NCBI GenBank assembly: GCA_037954235.1
Contig: JBBMOA010000001.1
Location: 7,268,001 to 7,332,000, forward strand
Origin: Aulostomus chinensis
Lineage: Eukaryota; Chordata; Actinopteri; Syngnathiformes; Aulostomidae
Length of the DNA: 64,000 nucleotides
Direction of reading: 5' to 3'
Shown piece by piece: positions 16,301-29,377 of this stretch. The position numbers and the translations under genes are program-made. Numbering within the stretch: the stretch's first letter is position 1; every line of letters starts with the position of its first letter. The notes beneath the pieces were generated by a model. That model did not search any database. It was not told the origin of the DNA and saw only the letters and a program-made list of their open reading frames with translations.

Positions 16301-17802
16301 TTAGCATCATTTTGAGTTCATGATCAATTCTCACGACATCACTGTAGCATTAAATTGAGTTCATTAGCAACTCTTACTAAATGACTGTCAGCATCACTTT
16401 GAGTTTATTAGCAACTATCACTACATTACTGTTAGCATCACTGAGTTGATTAGCAACTATCACTACATTACTGTTAGCATCATCTTGAGTTCATTAGCAA
16501 TTCTTCCGACATCACTGTCGCAATATTTTGAGGTTCGTAGCAACTCTGACTACATTATTGTTGCATTATTTTAAGGTCCGTAGCAACTCTTAGTACATGA
16601 CTGTCAGCATCACTTTGAGGTTATTTTGAAAATTTCACTCCATTTCTGTTAGCATCATTTTGAGTTCATTAGCAATTCTTACTACATCACTGTCGCATCA
16701 TTTTGAGATCATTAGCAATTCTTCCGACATCACTGTCGCATTATTTTGAGGTTCGTAGCAACTCTTAGTACATGACTGTCAGCATCACTTTGAGGTTATT
16801 CGAAAAACTTACTACATTACTGTAAGCATCACTGAGTTGATTAGCAATTCTTACTAAATCACCGTCTCATCATTTTGAGATCTTTAGCAATTCTTCTGAC
16901 ATCACTGTCGCATTATTTTGAGGTTCGTAGCAACTCTTACTACATGACTGTCACCATCACTTTGAGGTTATTCGAAACACTGACTACATTACTGTAAGCC
17001 TCACTGAGTTGATAAGCAACTATCACTACATTACTGTTAGCATCATTTTAAGTTCATTAGCAATTCTTCCGACATCACTGTCGCAATATTTTGAGGTTCG
17101 TAGCAACTTTTACTACATTACTGTCGCATTATTTTGAGGTTCGTAGCAACTCTTTTTACATGACTATCAGCATCACTTTGAGGTTATTCGAAACACTTAC
17201 TACATTACTGTAAGCATCACTGAGTTGATTAGCAACTATCACTACATTAGTGTTCGCATCATTTTGAGTTCATTAGGAATTCTTCCGACATCACTGTCGC
17301 AATATTTTGAGGTTCGTCGCAACTTTTACTACATTACTGTCACATTATTTTGAGGTTTGTAGCAACTCTTAGTACATGACTTTCAGCATCACTTTGAGGT
17401 TATTCAAAGTTTCAATCCATTACTGTTAGCATCATTTTGAGTTCATTAGCAATTCTTACTACATCACTGTCGCATCATTTTGAGATCATTAGCAATTCTT
17501 CCGACATCACTGTCGCAATATTTTGAGGTTCGTAGCAACTCTTACTACATTATTGTTGCATTATTTTAAGGTTCGTAGCAACTCTTACTACATTACTGTC
17601 AGCATCACTTTGAGTTTATTAGCAACTATCACTACATTACTGTTAGCATCATTTTGCGTTGTTGAGCAATTCTCAGAACATCACTGGAGCATTAAATTGA
17701 GTTCATTAGCAACTCTTACTAAATGACTGTCAGCATCACTTTGAGGTTATTCAAAGTTTCACTCCATTACTGTTAGCATCATTTTGAGTTCATTTGCAAT
17801 TC
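13374..17802 (+). repeat. Higher-order satellite block, copy 2 of the ~4.4-kb duplication
   Basis: This block matches 7880-12308 at a 5495-bp offset almost base for base over most of its length. The marker variant falls at 13792, 15042, 15520 and 16041. The 15042-15520 step is 478 bp, as in copy 1. The 15520-16041 step is 521 bp, which is exactly one 43-bp monomer longer, visible as an extra TTACTGCATCACTG-type monomer near 15550-15600. About 1.07 kb of differently ordered monomers separates the two blocks. Confidence 0.8.
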
Positions 17803-18258
17803 TTCCGACATCACTGTAGCAATATTTTGAGGTTCGTAGCAACTTTTACTACATTACTTTTAGCATCATTTTGAGGTTCGTAGCAACTCTTACTACATGA
17901 CTGTCGCATTATTTTGAGGTTCGTAGCAACTCTTACTACATGACTGTCAGCATCACTTTGAGGTTATTCGAAACGTTCACTCCATTACTGTTAGCATCAT
18001 TTTGATTTCATTAGCAATTCTTACTACATCACTGTCGCATCATTTTGAGATCATTAGCAATTCTTCTGACATCACTGTCACATTATTTTGAGGTTCGTAG
18101 CAACTCTTACTACATTATTGTTGCATTATTTTAAGGTTCGTGGCAACTCTTACTACATTACTGTCAGCATCACTTTGAGTTTTTTAGCAACTATCACTAC
18201 ATTACTGTTAGCATCATTTTGAGTTGTTGAGCAATTCTCACGACATCACTGTAGCATT

Positions 18259-19656
18259 CATACCTTCACGACGGAGGACGTGGTGAGAGCCCTCAGGAGG
18301 ACCAGGGAAAGGAGCTCACCCGGCCCCGACAACATCAGAAGCAGAGTCCTGAGGCACTGTGCGGGGCAACTAGGCATCGTTTTCCGGACTCTATTTCAAC
18401 ACTCCATGGACAGTCACACAGTTCCCCAGCTGTGGAAACACTCCACAGTCATCCCCATCCCCAAAAAAAACAACCCAAAGTCTCTGAACGATCTCCGCCC
18501 CGTGGCCTTCACCTCCCTGGTGATGAAGGCCATGGAGAAGATCATAAAACAGCACATCATCAGAGCAACCGACCCCCTGATGGACCCACTCCAGTTTTCT
18601 TATCGCGCACGCAGAGGCGTTGAGGATGCAAAAATCTTCATCTTGGACTCCATCCACAAGCACCTGGAGCTTCCTAACTCCTCCGCCAGACTTCTGTTCG
18701 CTGATTTCTCATCAGCATTTAACACACTGCAGCCCCACATCCTGGCCACCAAACTCTCCTCCTGCTTCCATCTGGACGACCAGCTTATACTGTGGATTCT
18801 GGACTTTCTGACCAACAGGACTCAGAAAGTTCGGGTCAACAACTCCCTTTTGGACCTCCGCTTCACCTCAACTGGCTCCTCCCAGGGCTGTGTGCTCTCC
18901 CCCCTGCTCTTCCTCCTCTACACAGATGACTGCCGATCCACACAGCCCAACTGCCACCTGGTGAAATATGCTGACGACACAGTTCTCCTGTCACTGCTGT
19001 CAGGCCCAGCACGACATCATGGACCCGCTCTTCAGGAGTTTGTAGAGTGGTGTGACAGCTCCAAACTAGAACTGAACGTCAGCAAGACCAAAGAGATGGT
19101 GGTGACCTTCTCCAGCAAGCAGAGGGATCTGGCTTCTGCTGTCATCACCACCATCCACGGGAAGCCAGTGGAAGTGGTGGAAGAGTACAAATACCTGGGC
19201 ACAATCTTTGACAACCTCCTGAACTTTTCTGCCAACACAGAGGAGATTCTCAGGAGGTGTCGCCAACGACTGTTCCTCCTCAGGAAACTCAATTCCTTTG
19301 GAGTCAGCGCACCCATAATGATGACTTTCTACTACACCTTTGTGGAAAGCATCATCACATCCTCCATAACCTGCTGGTTCCACTCCCTCAGCCTCCAGAA
19401 CCGGAACAGACTGCAGCGCACTGCATCAGTGTGCTCCAAAATCATCGGCCTGCCTGTAAGAACTCTTTCACACGTTTACAGCCAACAGGCCCTGAGACAG
19501 GCAGCCAAGATCATCAAAGACCCCTCACACATACTCCACTCTGCATTTGAATGGCTCCCCTCTGGGCGACGCCTCCGCTGTGTGGCCTGCAGAACTGAGA
19601 GGAGGAAAGCCACCATTGTCCCCAAAGCCATTCTTCTCTTTAACTCCAGCTGCTAA
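18259..19656 (+). pseudogene. LINE reverse transcriptase, 5'-truncated open frame
   Basis: The frame is open from the first base of the insertion (reading HTFTTEDVVRALRRT) to the TAA at 19654-19656, about 465 codons, with no frameshift or internal stop. It carries the reverse-transcriptase palm: SSPGPDNI near the start, the first catalytic aspartate in FADFSSAFNTL, the GSSQGCVLSPLLF block, and the catalytic YADD in VKYADDTVLL. The C-terminal part has the RLQR/SKIIGLP and SGRRLRC segments usual in fish CR1/L2-like elements. The N-terminal endonuclease and any ORF1 are missing, and there is no true ATG start (position 18280 is a GTG). It is therefore a dead-on-arrival copy despite an intact palm. 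The lack of disabling mutations suggests the insertion is fairly young. In the source element the protein would nick DNA and copy the LINE RNA. Confidence 0.92.
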
Positions 19657-20008
19657 CACCTTCCCCACACCAACACCCGACACACACACACCTACATACT
19701 CTCCCCGGACTACTCAATATCCTGTCTTCACTGTTACACTGTTTATACTGTTTACATTGTCTGCACATTATTCACTCACTCCAGTCACCTTACTCTTCAT
19801 TCTACATTGTGTACATACTGTATGTAGTATATTTATTGTATTTTTATCTTTAATCTTATTTTTATTCTCTTATTTATTCCCACTGTCATGTCCGTTTTTT
19901 TTTTTCTTTGTTTTGTTTTTTAATGTCATGCTGCTCAGTTGTACCGTATTTTAATTGCCCCTCGGGGATAAATAAAGTCATCTGAATCTGAATCTGAATG
20001 AATCTGAA
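18259..20008 (+). mobile_element. 5'-truncated non-LTR retrotransposon (LINE, CR1/L2/Rex1-like) inserted in the satellite
   Basis: The satellite monomer is broken after GCATT (18254-18258) and resumes with GCATT (20009-20013), giving a 5-bp target-site duplication, or 6 bp if the ambiguous A is counted. The insert is GC-rich and unlike the surrounding array. It begins inside a coding frame, as expected from 5' truncation during target-primed reverse transcription. It ends with an untranslated tail containing AATAAA near 19971 and three or four TCTGAA/TGAATC tail units. Short 3' repeats of this kind are typical of CR1/L2-group LINEs, so the family call rests on this tail plus the protein motifs. 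The clade within that group is uncertain. Confidence 0.93.
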
Positions 20009-23000
20009 GCATTAAATTGAGTTCATTAGCAACTCTTACTAAATAACTGTCAGCATCACTTTGAGGTTATTCGAAACTCTTACTACATTACTGTAAGCAT
20101 CACTGACTTGATTAGCAACTATCACTACATTACTGTTAGCATCATCTTGAGTTCATTAGCAATTCTTCCGACATCACTGTCGCAATATTTTGAGGTTCGT
20201 AGCAACTTTCAGTACATTACTGTCGCATTATTTTGAGGTTCGTAGCAACACTTACTACATGACTGTAAGCATCACTTTGAGGTTATTCGAAAGTTTCACT
20301 CCATTACTGTTAGCATCATTTTGAGTTCATTAGCAATTCCAACTACATCACTGTCGCATCATTTTGAGATCATTAGCAATTCTTCCGACATCACTGTCGC
20401 ATTATTTTGAGGTTCGTAGCAACTCTTAGTACAAGACTGTCAGCATCACTTTGAGGTTATTCGAAACGTTCACTCCATTACTGTTAGCATCATATTGAGT
20501 TCATTAGCAATTCTTACCACATCACTGTCGCATCATTTTGAGATCATGAGCAATTCTTCTTACGTCACGGTCGCATTATTTTGAGGTGCGTAGCAACTTT
20601 TACTACATGACTGTCAGCATCACTTTGAGGTTATTCAAAAAACTTACTACATCACTGTTAGCATCATTTTGAGTTCATTAGCAATTCTTACTGAATCACT
20701 GTCACATTATTTTGAGGTTCGTAGCAACTCTTACTACATTATTGTTGCATTATTTTAAAGTTCGTAGCAACTCTTACTACATTACTGTCAGCATCATTTT
20801 GAGTTCATTAGCAATTCTTACTAAATAACTGTCGCATCATTTTGAGATCATTAGCAATTCTTCTAACACCACTGTCGCATTATATTGAGGTTCGTAGCAA
20901 CTCTTACTACATGACTGTCAGCATCACTTTGAGGTTGTTCGAAACACTTACTACATTCCTGTAAGCATCACTGAGTTGATTAGCAACTATCACTACATTA
21001 CTGTCAGCATCATTTTGAGTTCATTAGCATTTCTTCCGACATCATTGTCGCAATATTTTGAGGTTCGTAGCAACTTTTACTACATTACTGTCGCATTATT
21101 TTGAGGGTCGTAGCAACACTTACTACATCACTGTAAGCATCACTTTGAGGTTATTTGAAAGTTTCACTCCATTACTGTTAGCATCATTTTGAGTTCATGA
21201 GCAATTTTTACTACATCACTGTCGCATCATTTTGAGATCATTAGCAATTCTTCCGACATCACTGTCGCAATGTTTTGAGGTCCGTAGCAACTCTTACTAC
21301 ATTATTGTTGCATTATTTTAAGGTTCGTAGCAACTCTTTCTACATTACTGTCAGTTTCACTTTGAGTTTATTCGCACCTATCACTACATTACTGTTTGCA
21401 TCATTTTGAGTTGTTGAGCAATTCTCACGACATCACTGTGGCATTAAATTGAGTTCATAAGCAACTCTTCCTAAATGACCTTCAGCATCACTTTGAGGTT
21501 GTTCGAAACTCTTTCTACATTACTTTAAGCATCACTGAGTTTCTTAGCAACTATCACTACATTATTTTTAGCATCATCTTGAGTTCATTCGCAATACTTC
21601 CGACATCACTGTCGCAATATTTTGAGGTTCGTAGCAACTTTTACTACATTACTGTCGCATTATTTTGACGTTCGTAGCAACTCTTAGTACATGACTGTCA
21701 GCATCACTTTGAGGTTATTCGAAACGTTCACTCCACTACTGTTAGCATCATTTTGAGTTCATTAGCAATTCTTACTACATCACTGTCGCATCATTTTGAG
21801 ATCATTAGCAATTCTTCTGACATCACTGTCACATTATTTTGAGGTTCGTAGCAACTCTTACTACATTATTGGTGCATTATTTTAAAATTCGTAGCAACTC
21901 TTACTACATTACTGTCAGCATCACTTTGAGTTTATTAGCAACTGTCACTACATGACTGTCAGCATCACTTTGAGGTTGTTCGAAACACTTACTACATTAC
22001 TGTAAGCATCACTGACTTGATTAGCAACTATCACTACATCACTGTTTGCATCATTTTAAGTTCATTAGCGATTCTTCCGACATCACTGTCACAATATTTT
22101 GAGGTTCGTAGCAACTTTTACTGCATTACTGTCGCATTATTTTGAGGTTCGTAGCAACTCTTAGTACGTGACTTTCAGCATCACGTTGAGGTTATTCGAA
22201 ACACTTACTACATTACTGTAAGCATCACTGACTTGATTAGCAACTATCACTACATTACTGTTAGCATCATTTTGAGTTGTTGAGCAATTCTCACGACATC
22301 ACTGTAGCATTAAATTGAGTTCATTAGCAACTCTTAATAAATGACTGTCAGCATCACTTTGAGGTTGTTCGAAACTCTTACTACATTACTGTAAGCATCA
22401 CTGAGTTTCTTAGCAACTTTAGCTACATTACTGTTAGCATCATCTTGAGTTCATTAGCAATTCTTCCAACATCACTGTCGCAATATTTTGAGGTTCGTAG
22501 CAAGTTTACTACATTACTGTCGTATTATTTTGAGGTTCGTAGCAACTCTGACTACATGACTGTCAGCATCACTTTGAGGTTATTCGAAACGTTCACTCCA
22601 TTACTGTTAGCATCATTTTGAGATCAATACCAATTCTTCTGACATCACTGTCGCATCATTTTGAGATCTTTAGCAATTCTTCCGACATCACTGTCGCATT
22701 ATTTTGAGGTTCGTAGCAACTCTTACTACATGACTGTCAGCATCACTTTGAGGTTATTCGAAACACTTACTACATTACTGTAAGCATCATTGACTTGATT
22801 AGCAACTATCACTACATTACTGTTAGCATCATCTTGAGTTCATTAGCAATTCTTCTGACATCACTGTCGCAATATTTTGAGGTTCGTAGCAACTCTTACT
22901 ACATTATTGTTGCATTATTTTAAAGTTCGTAGCAACTCTTAATACATTACTGTCGCATCACTTTGAGTTTATTAGCAACAATCACTACATTAGTGTTGGC

Positions 23001-26000
23001 ATCATTTTGAGTTTTTGCGCAAATCTCACGACATCACTGTAGCATTGAATTGAGTTCATTAGCTACTCTTTCTAAATGAATGTCAGCATCACTTTGAGGT
23101 TGTTCGAAACTCTTCCTACATTACTGTAAGCATCACTGACTTGATTAGCAACTACCACTACATGACTGTTAGCATCATTTTAAGTTCATTAGCAATTCTT
23201 CCGACATCACTGTCGCAATATTTTGAGGTTCGTAGCAACTTTTACTACATTACTGTCGCAATATTTTGAGGTTCTTATCAAATCTTAGTACATGACTGTC
23301 AGCATCACTTTGAGGTTCTTCGAAACACTTACTACATTACTGTAAGCATCACTGAGTTGATTAGCAACTATCACTACATTACTGTTAGCATCATTTTGAG
23401 GGTCGTAGCAACACTTACTACATGACTGTAAGCTTCACTTTGAGGTTATTCGAAAGTTTCACTCCATTACTGTTCGCATCATTTTGAGTTCATTCGCAAT
23501 TCTTAGTACATCACTGTTGCATCATTTTGAGATTATTAGCAATTCTTCCGACATCACTGTCGCAATATTTTGAGGTTCGTAGCAACTCTTACTACATTAC
23601 TGTCAGCATCACTTTGAGTTTATTAGCAACGATCACTACATTATTGTTAGCATCATTTTGAGTTCATGAGCAATTCTCACGACATCACATTAGCATTGAA
23701 TTGAGTTCATTAGCAACTCTTTCTAAATGACTGTCAGCATCACTTTGAGGTTGTTCGAAAGTCTTACTACATTACTGTAAGTATCACTGAGTTTCTTAGC
23801 AACTATCACTACATTACTGTTAGCATCATCTTGAGTTCATTAGCAATTCTTCCGACATCACTGTCGCAATATTTTGAGGTTCGTAGCAACTTTTACTACA
23901 TTACTGTCGCATTATTTTGAGGTTCGTAGCAACACTTACTACATGACTGTAAGCATCACTTTGAGGTTATTCGAAACTTTCACTCCATTACTGTTAGCAT
24001 CATTTTGAGTTCATGAGCAATTCTTACTACATCACTGTCGCATCATTTTGAGATCATTAGCAATTCTTCCGACATCACTGTCGCAATATTTTAAGGTTCA
24101 TAGCAACTCTTACTACATTACTGTCAGCATCACTTTGAGTTTATTAGCAACTATCACTACATTACTGTTAGCATCATTTTGAGTTGATGAGCAATTCTCA
24201 CGACATCACTGTAGCATTGAATTGAGTTCATTAGCAACTCTTTCTAAATGACTGTCAGCATCACTTTGAGGTTGTTCGAAACTCTTACATTACTGTAAGC
24301 ATCACTGAGTTTCTTTGCAACTATCACTACATTACTGTTAGCATCATCTTGAGTTCATTAGCAATTCTTCCGACATCACTGTCGCAATATTTTGAGGTTC
24401 GTAGCAACTTTTACGACATTACTGTCACATTATTTAGAGATTCGTAGCAACTCTTCGTACATAACTGTCAGCATCACTTTGAGGTTGTTCGAAACACTTA
24501 CTACATTATTATAAGCATCACTGACTTGATTAGCAAATATCACTACATTACTGTTAGCATCATTTTAAGTTCATTAGCAATTCTTCCGACATCACTTTCG
24601 CAATATTTTGAGGTTCGTAGCAACTTTTACTACATTACTGTCTTATTATTTTGAGGTTCGTAGCAACTCTTAATACATGACTGTCAGCATCACTTTGAGG
24701 TTATTCGAAAGACTTACTCCATTACTGTAAGCATCACTGAGTTGATTAGCAACTATCACTACATTACTGTTAGCATCATTTTGAGTTCATTAGCAATTCT
24801 TCCGACATCACTGTCGCAATATTTTGAGGTTCGTAGCAACTTTTACTACATTACTGTGACATTATTTTGAGGTTCGTAGCAACTCTTAGTACATGACTGT
24901 CAGCATCACTTTGAGGTTATTCGAAACGTTCACTCCATTACTGTTAGCATCATTTTGAGTTCATTAGCAATTCTTACTAAATCACTGTCGCATCATTTTG
25001 AGATCATGAGCAATTCTTCTGACATCACTGTCACATTATTTTGAGGTTCGTAGCAACTCTTACTACATTATTGTTGCATTATTTTAAGGTTCGTAGCAAC
25101 TCTTACTACATTACTGTCAGCATCACTTTGAGTTTATTAGCAACTATCACTCCATTACTTTTAGCATCATTTTGAGTTCATGACCAATTCTCACGACATC
25201 ACTTTAGCATTGAATTGAGTTCATTAGCAACTCTTATTAAATGCCTGTCAGCATCACTTTGAGGTTGTTCGAAACTCTTACTACATTACTGTAAGCATCA
25301 CTGAGTTTTTTAGCAACTATCACTACATTACTGTTAGCATCATTTTGAGTTTATGAGCAATTGTCACGACATCACTGTAGCATTGAATTGTGTTCATTAG
25401 CAACTCTTCCTAAATGACTGTCAGCATCACTTTGAAGTTTTTCGAAACACTTACTCCATGACTGTCAGCATCACTGAGTTGATTAGCAACTATCACTACA
25501 TTACTGTTAGCATCGTTTTGAGTTCATCAGCAATTCTTCCGACATCACTGTCGCAATATTTTGAGGTTCGTAGCAACTTTCACTACATTACTGTCGCATT
25601 ATTTTGAGGTTCGTAGCAACACTTACTACATGACTGTCAGCATCACTTTGAAGTTTTTCGAAACACTTCCTCCATGACTGTCAGCATCACTGAGTTGATT
25701 AGCAACTACCACTACATTACTGTTAGCATCATTTTGAGTTAATTAGCAATTCTTCCGACATCACTGTCGCAATATTTTGAGGTTCGTAGCAACTTTTACT
25801 ACATTACTGTTGCATTATTTTGAGGTTCGTAGCAACACTTACTACATGACTTTAAGCATCACTTTGAGGTTATTCGAAAGTTTCACTCCATTACTGTTAG
25901 CATCATTTTGAGTTCATTAGCAATTCTTACTACATCACTGTCTCATCATTTTGAGATCATTCGCAATTCTTCCGACATCAATGTCGCAATATTTTGAGGT

Positions 26001-27475
26001 TCGTAGCGACTCTTACTACATTATTGTTGCATTATTTTAAGGTTCGTAGCAACTCTTACTACATTACTCTCAGCATCACTTTGAGTTTATTAGCAGCTAT
26101 CACTACATTACTGTTAGCATCATTTTGAGTTGTTGAGCAATTCTCACGACATCACTGTAGCACTAAATTGAGTTCATTAGCAACTCTTACTACATGACTG
26201 TCAGCATCACTTTGAGGTAGTTCGAAACTCTTACTACATTACTGTAAGCATTACTGAGTTTCTTAGCAACTATCACTACATTACTGTTAGCATCATCTTG
26301 AGTTCATTAGCAATTCTTCCGACATCACTGTCGCATTATTTTGAGGTTCGTAGCAACTCTAACTACATTATTGTTTCATTATTTTAAGGTTCGTAGCAAC
26401 TCTTACTACATTACTGTCAGCATCACTTTGAGTTTATTAGCAACTATCACTACATTACTGTTAGCATCATTTTGAGTTGTTGAGCAATTCTCACGACATC
26501 ACTGTAGCATTATTTTGAGGTTCGTAGCAACTCTAACTACATGACTGCAAGCATCACTTTGAGGTTGTTCGAAACTCTTACTACATTACTGTAAGCATCA
26601 CTGAGTTTCTTAGCAACTATCACTACATTGCTGTTAGCATCATCTTGATTTCATTAGCAATTCCTACGACATCACTGTCGCAATATTTTGAGGTTTGTAG
26701 CAACTTTTACTACATGACTTTCAGCATCATTTGAAATTGTTCGAAACACTTACGACATTACTGTAAGCCTCACTGAGTTTATTCGCAACTATCACTACAT
26801 TACTGTTAGCATCATTTTGAGTTCATTAGCAATTCTGACTCCATCACTGTCACATCATTTTGGGATCATAAGCAATTCTTCCGACATCACTGTCGCATTT
26901 TTTGGAGGTTCGTAGCAACTCTTACTACATTACAATTGCATTGTTTTGAGGTTAGTAGCAACTCTTACTACATGACTGTCAGCATCACTTTGAGGTTGTT
27001 CGAAACTTTGACTTCATTACTGAAAGAATCACTGAGTTTATAGCAACTATCACTACATTACTGTTGGCATCATTTTGAGTTTATGAGCAATTCTTACTCC
27101 ATCACTGTCGCATCATTTTGAGATCATTGGCAATGTTTCCAACATCACTGTTGCATTATTTTGAGGTTCGAAGCAACTCTTACTACACGACTGTCAGCAT
27201 TACTTTGAGGTTGTTCAAAACACTTTCTACATTACATTTAGCATCTTTTTTAGTTCATTAGCAATTCTTAATCCATTACTGTCACATCACTTTGAGATCA
27301 TTAGCAATTCTTCAAACATCACTGTCGCATTATTTTGAGGTTGGGAGCAACTCTTACTACATTCGTGTCAGCATCACTTTGAGTTTATTAGCAACTATCA
27401 CTACATTACTGTTAGCATCATTTTGAGATCATTAGCAATTCTTCCGACATCACTGTAGCATTATTTTGAGGTTTT
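20009..27475. repeat. Satellite array, right block
   Basis: This continues the same 43-44 bp satellite after the LINE insertion, roughly 170 monomers by length. The same subtypes occur in less regular order than at 7-18 kb. Toward the right end (about 26700-27475) monomers are visibly more diverged, for example altered words near 27120-27260, and the array stops abruptly in a GAGGTTTTGAGG stretch at about 27475. More decayed monomers at an array edge are what unequal exchange predicts. No genes are seen within it. Confidence 0.95.
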
Positions 27476-29305
27476 GAGGTACCTTTGTTTGTAACCGATC
27501 TGCTGACCAGCGAGACGCCACCACGCACGGCTGTCGGCTCCGTAAAGGAGGGAGAGGAAGTGGAAAGGACGGAGAAGGGTCGGACCAGGTCTACTGCAAG
27601 GTGACCACTCACTATCGTCTGCCACACTGCCCCTCATGGTGGGGAGTGTAGCGCCATCCTGCCACAGTACATTTGTTTCATTCTTTTGCTCTTGCACTTT
27701 CATTAAAATGGACTTGACTTGAGAATGTTTTGTTTCAAAATATAGAAGAATTCCCAGATTTATAGGTAGCATGAGTATGAAGTTGCACTTGCACCCGGTG
27801 GGAAAATGTCCTCTGCATTTGACTCTCACTATGTAGGAGCAGTGGTAGCAGTGTCAGCCTGGGGGCTTGGTCAAGATCAATGACAGGAGTAGCAGACAGG
27901 TAATATCCATAGCATGCATGTTGTTTGAGAGGAGTAAGGGTACACTGTTGGTCTCTGACCTGATGCGCTGTCATCAGCACAAATGATCTGTTCCTAAACA
28001 TCAAAATCTACCATCCCCCCTGATTGTTTTTTACAACTGGAGTACTGGTTAACACTTTAGAAAGCCTTCATTCAGAGCTGTGAAGAACCTTTAACCTGAT
28101 ATCCCAGACAAAGTGGGCCACTAACTGGCCAGATGAAGCTATGCTAGGCTGCTGTACTCTGAAGAGCTAAAGTAGCAGCTTCTGAGAGGGATGCTAACCT
28201 GGATGTGTTCATCTCCTACTTTAATATCAGCCCCCAACTTGGAGCTCTGACAGCCTCCAGCTTTTTGTTCCTGTTTCTGCTTCAGTCAACAGGGAACTCC
28301 AACCTGCAGTCGAATCTTCAACAACAATGGAATAGAAAAGTGAGGAAGAAAAACTAGAATAAACTTACAAAGCTGAGAAATGTTCATGAAGAAGAAAGGC
28401 ACACGTTATGATTGAGGCCAGAAACTAAAACTCCACACCAAATGTACTTTGACTTGTAGGATAATGAACTTGAATGTGTTGAAACAGAAGATCAATGAAT
28501 CCACTACCACACAACAAGATGATGACCCCCTACCACAAGATGGCGTCACAGATCCTGACGCTCTGAGCAGGAAACACCAAGCAAAACATTACAACAAAGC
28601 TCCTGTTGTTCCCTACAGGAAAAACTGTGGCTCTGATGAGAAGAAGGATCCCAGCCTCCTCTGAGGATCCATGGCCGCACCATTGGGTAGAAGGACGATG
28701 GGGTCGGCACCAGGAGGAACCCTGGTGTCTCCGATGCAGGGGAGATGGAGCAGTGAAGAGGCCACATTGTGGCGTCCTAAAGAGGACATTTGGTGGAGCC
28801 TGAGACAGCAAACATCACGCCCCCTTCATCAGAAGAACCACAGCACCAGAAGAAAGAATCCTGGCAGTGACGACAGGGAGGATCAGGGTGACCTCCTCTC
28901 CTCCACCTTTGAACCTTCAAATGAACTTTAAAAAGCTTTAGAGTGGAGAAGGATTTTAAAACATTTTATTGTTTTTTCCTTTCATTCTCATTTGTGCGAT
29001 TGTCTGATTTATTAGAAATAAACACTGTCTGCTGGGTTTCCATTGACTGTGATTCTCTTTGCATGCAAGTTGAAAGTTCTGCCAATAAAAACCACAAGTA
29101 TTTGAAGACCAAAGGAAGAACCCCCAAAGTCAGGACCCTGAGATCAAAGTGAGCGCTCTGATCTCAGAGGTCTGGGATATTTCCCATCCCATGGCCCTTC
29201 AAATAAGAGCCCTGTGTCTCTGTCTCAAAGTTTTCAACCGTATTTGTTTGTTAAATTAAAACCAGACGACCACTGTGGTCCTTTTTACACGGTAAGTAAA
29301 GCACA
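27476..29305. other. Non-satellite sequence without a supported gene
   Basis: This is ordinary-composition sequence next to the satellite edge. Several overlapping short reading frames occur on both strands (for example around 28449-28931), but none shows a recognisable domain, splice context or consistent codon pattern. No tRNA, simple repeat or transposon motif was recognised here. Confidence 0.6.
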
Positions 29306-29377
29306 GATGCCCTGGTGGACCTGTTGGCACCCTGGACTTTGAATCCAGTGATCTGAGTCCAAGTCTCAGTTCCAGCA
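29306..29377 (+). pseudogene. Decayed tRNA-Gln (TTG)-like copy
   Basis: The core CTGGACTTTGAATCCAG at 29332-29348 is the complete anticodon arm of a tRNA-Gln with anticodon TTG. It is preceded by a D-arm-like GGTGGACCTGTTGGCAC and followed by a T-arm remnant (GAGTCCAAGTCTC). The acceptor ends no longer pair, and the D arm differs from the usual tRNA-Gln pattern. It is therefore read as a pseudogene, with ends placed by alignment to the normal 72-nt layout. Confidence 0.6.

Larger units (their letters stand above)
1..18258. repeat. Satellite array, left block, ~43-44 bp monomers with higher-order structure
   Basis: This is tandem AT-rich satellite with no unique sequence. Counting between successive GAG-TTC/GAG-GTT monomer starts gives 43 or 44 bp. 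Several recurring monomer subtypes differ in the central words, for example TTAGCAATTCTTCCGACATC, GTAGCAACTCTTACTACATG and TTAGCAACTATCACTACATT, and they follow one another in repeated orders, so this is a higher-order array rather than a homogeneous one. At that period the block holds roughly 420 monomers (estimate). The array continues beyond the left edge. Monomers near 4030-4180 are more diverged than their neighbours. The short reading frames inside it (about 66-67 codons at 3528, 6325, 12029 and 17523) are translations of the satellite and are not considered genes. No function is visible; a heterochromatic or pericentromeric site is only a guess. Confidence 0.97.

Noticed and set aside
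6325..17726. Near-identical 67-codon frames at 6325, 12029 and 17523
   Set aside because: They are translations of the same satellite monomers repeated at the block offset; nothing suggests expression.
18391..19383. Minus-strand and offset frames inside the LINE
   Set aside because: They overlap the reverse-transcriptase frame, which has conserved catalytic motifs; they are shadows.
1..27475. Regular direct repeats of similar length to CRISPR repeat-spacer units
   Set aside because: Monomers are contiguous and all related; there are no unique spacers. The context is a vertebrate genome, so this is satellite DNA.
1..27475. Possible CENP-B box in monomers containing TTCGAAACGTTC or TTCGTAGCAAC
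   Set aside because: The required downstream CGGG part of the box is absent in the monomers inspected.
28449..28931. Cluster of overlapping frames on both strands
   Set aside because: No domain, no preferred frame and no splice or start context; consistent with chance in moderately GC-rich DNA.
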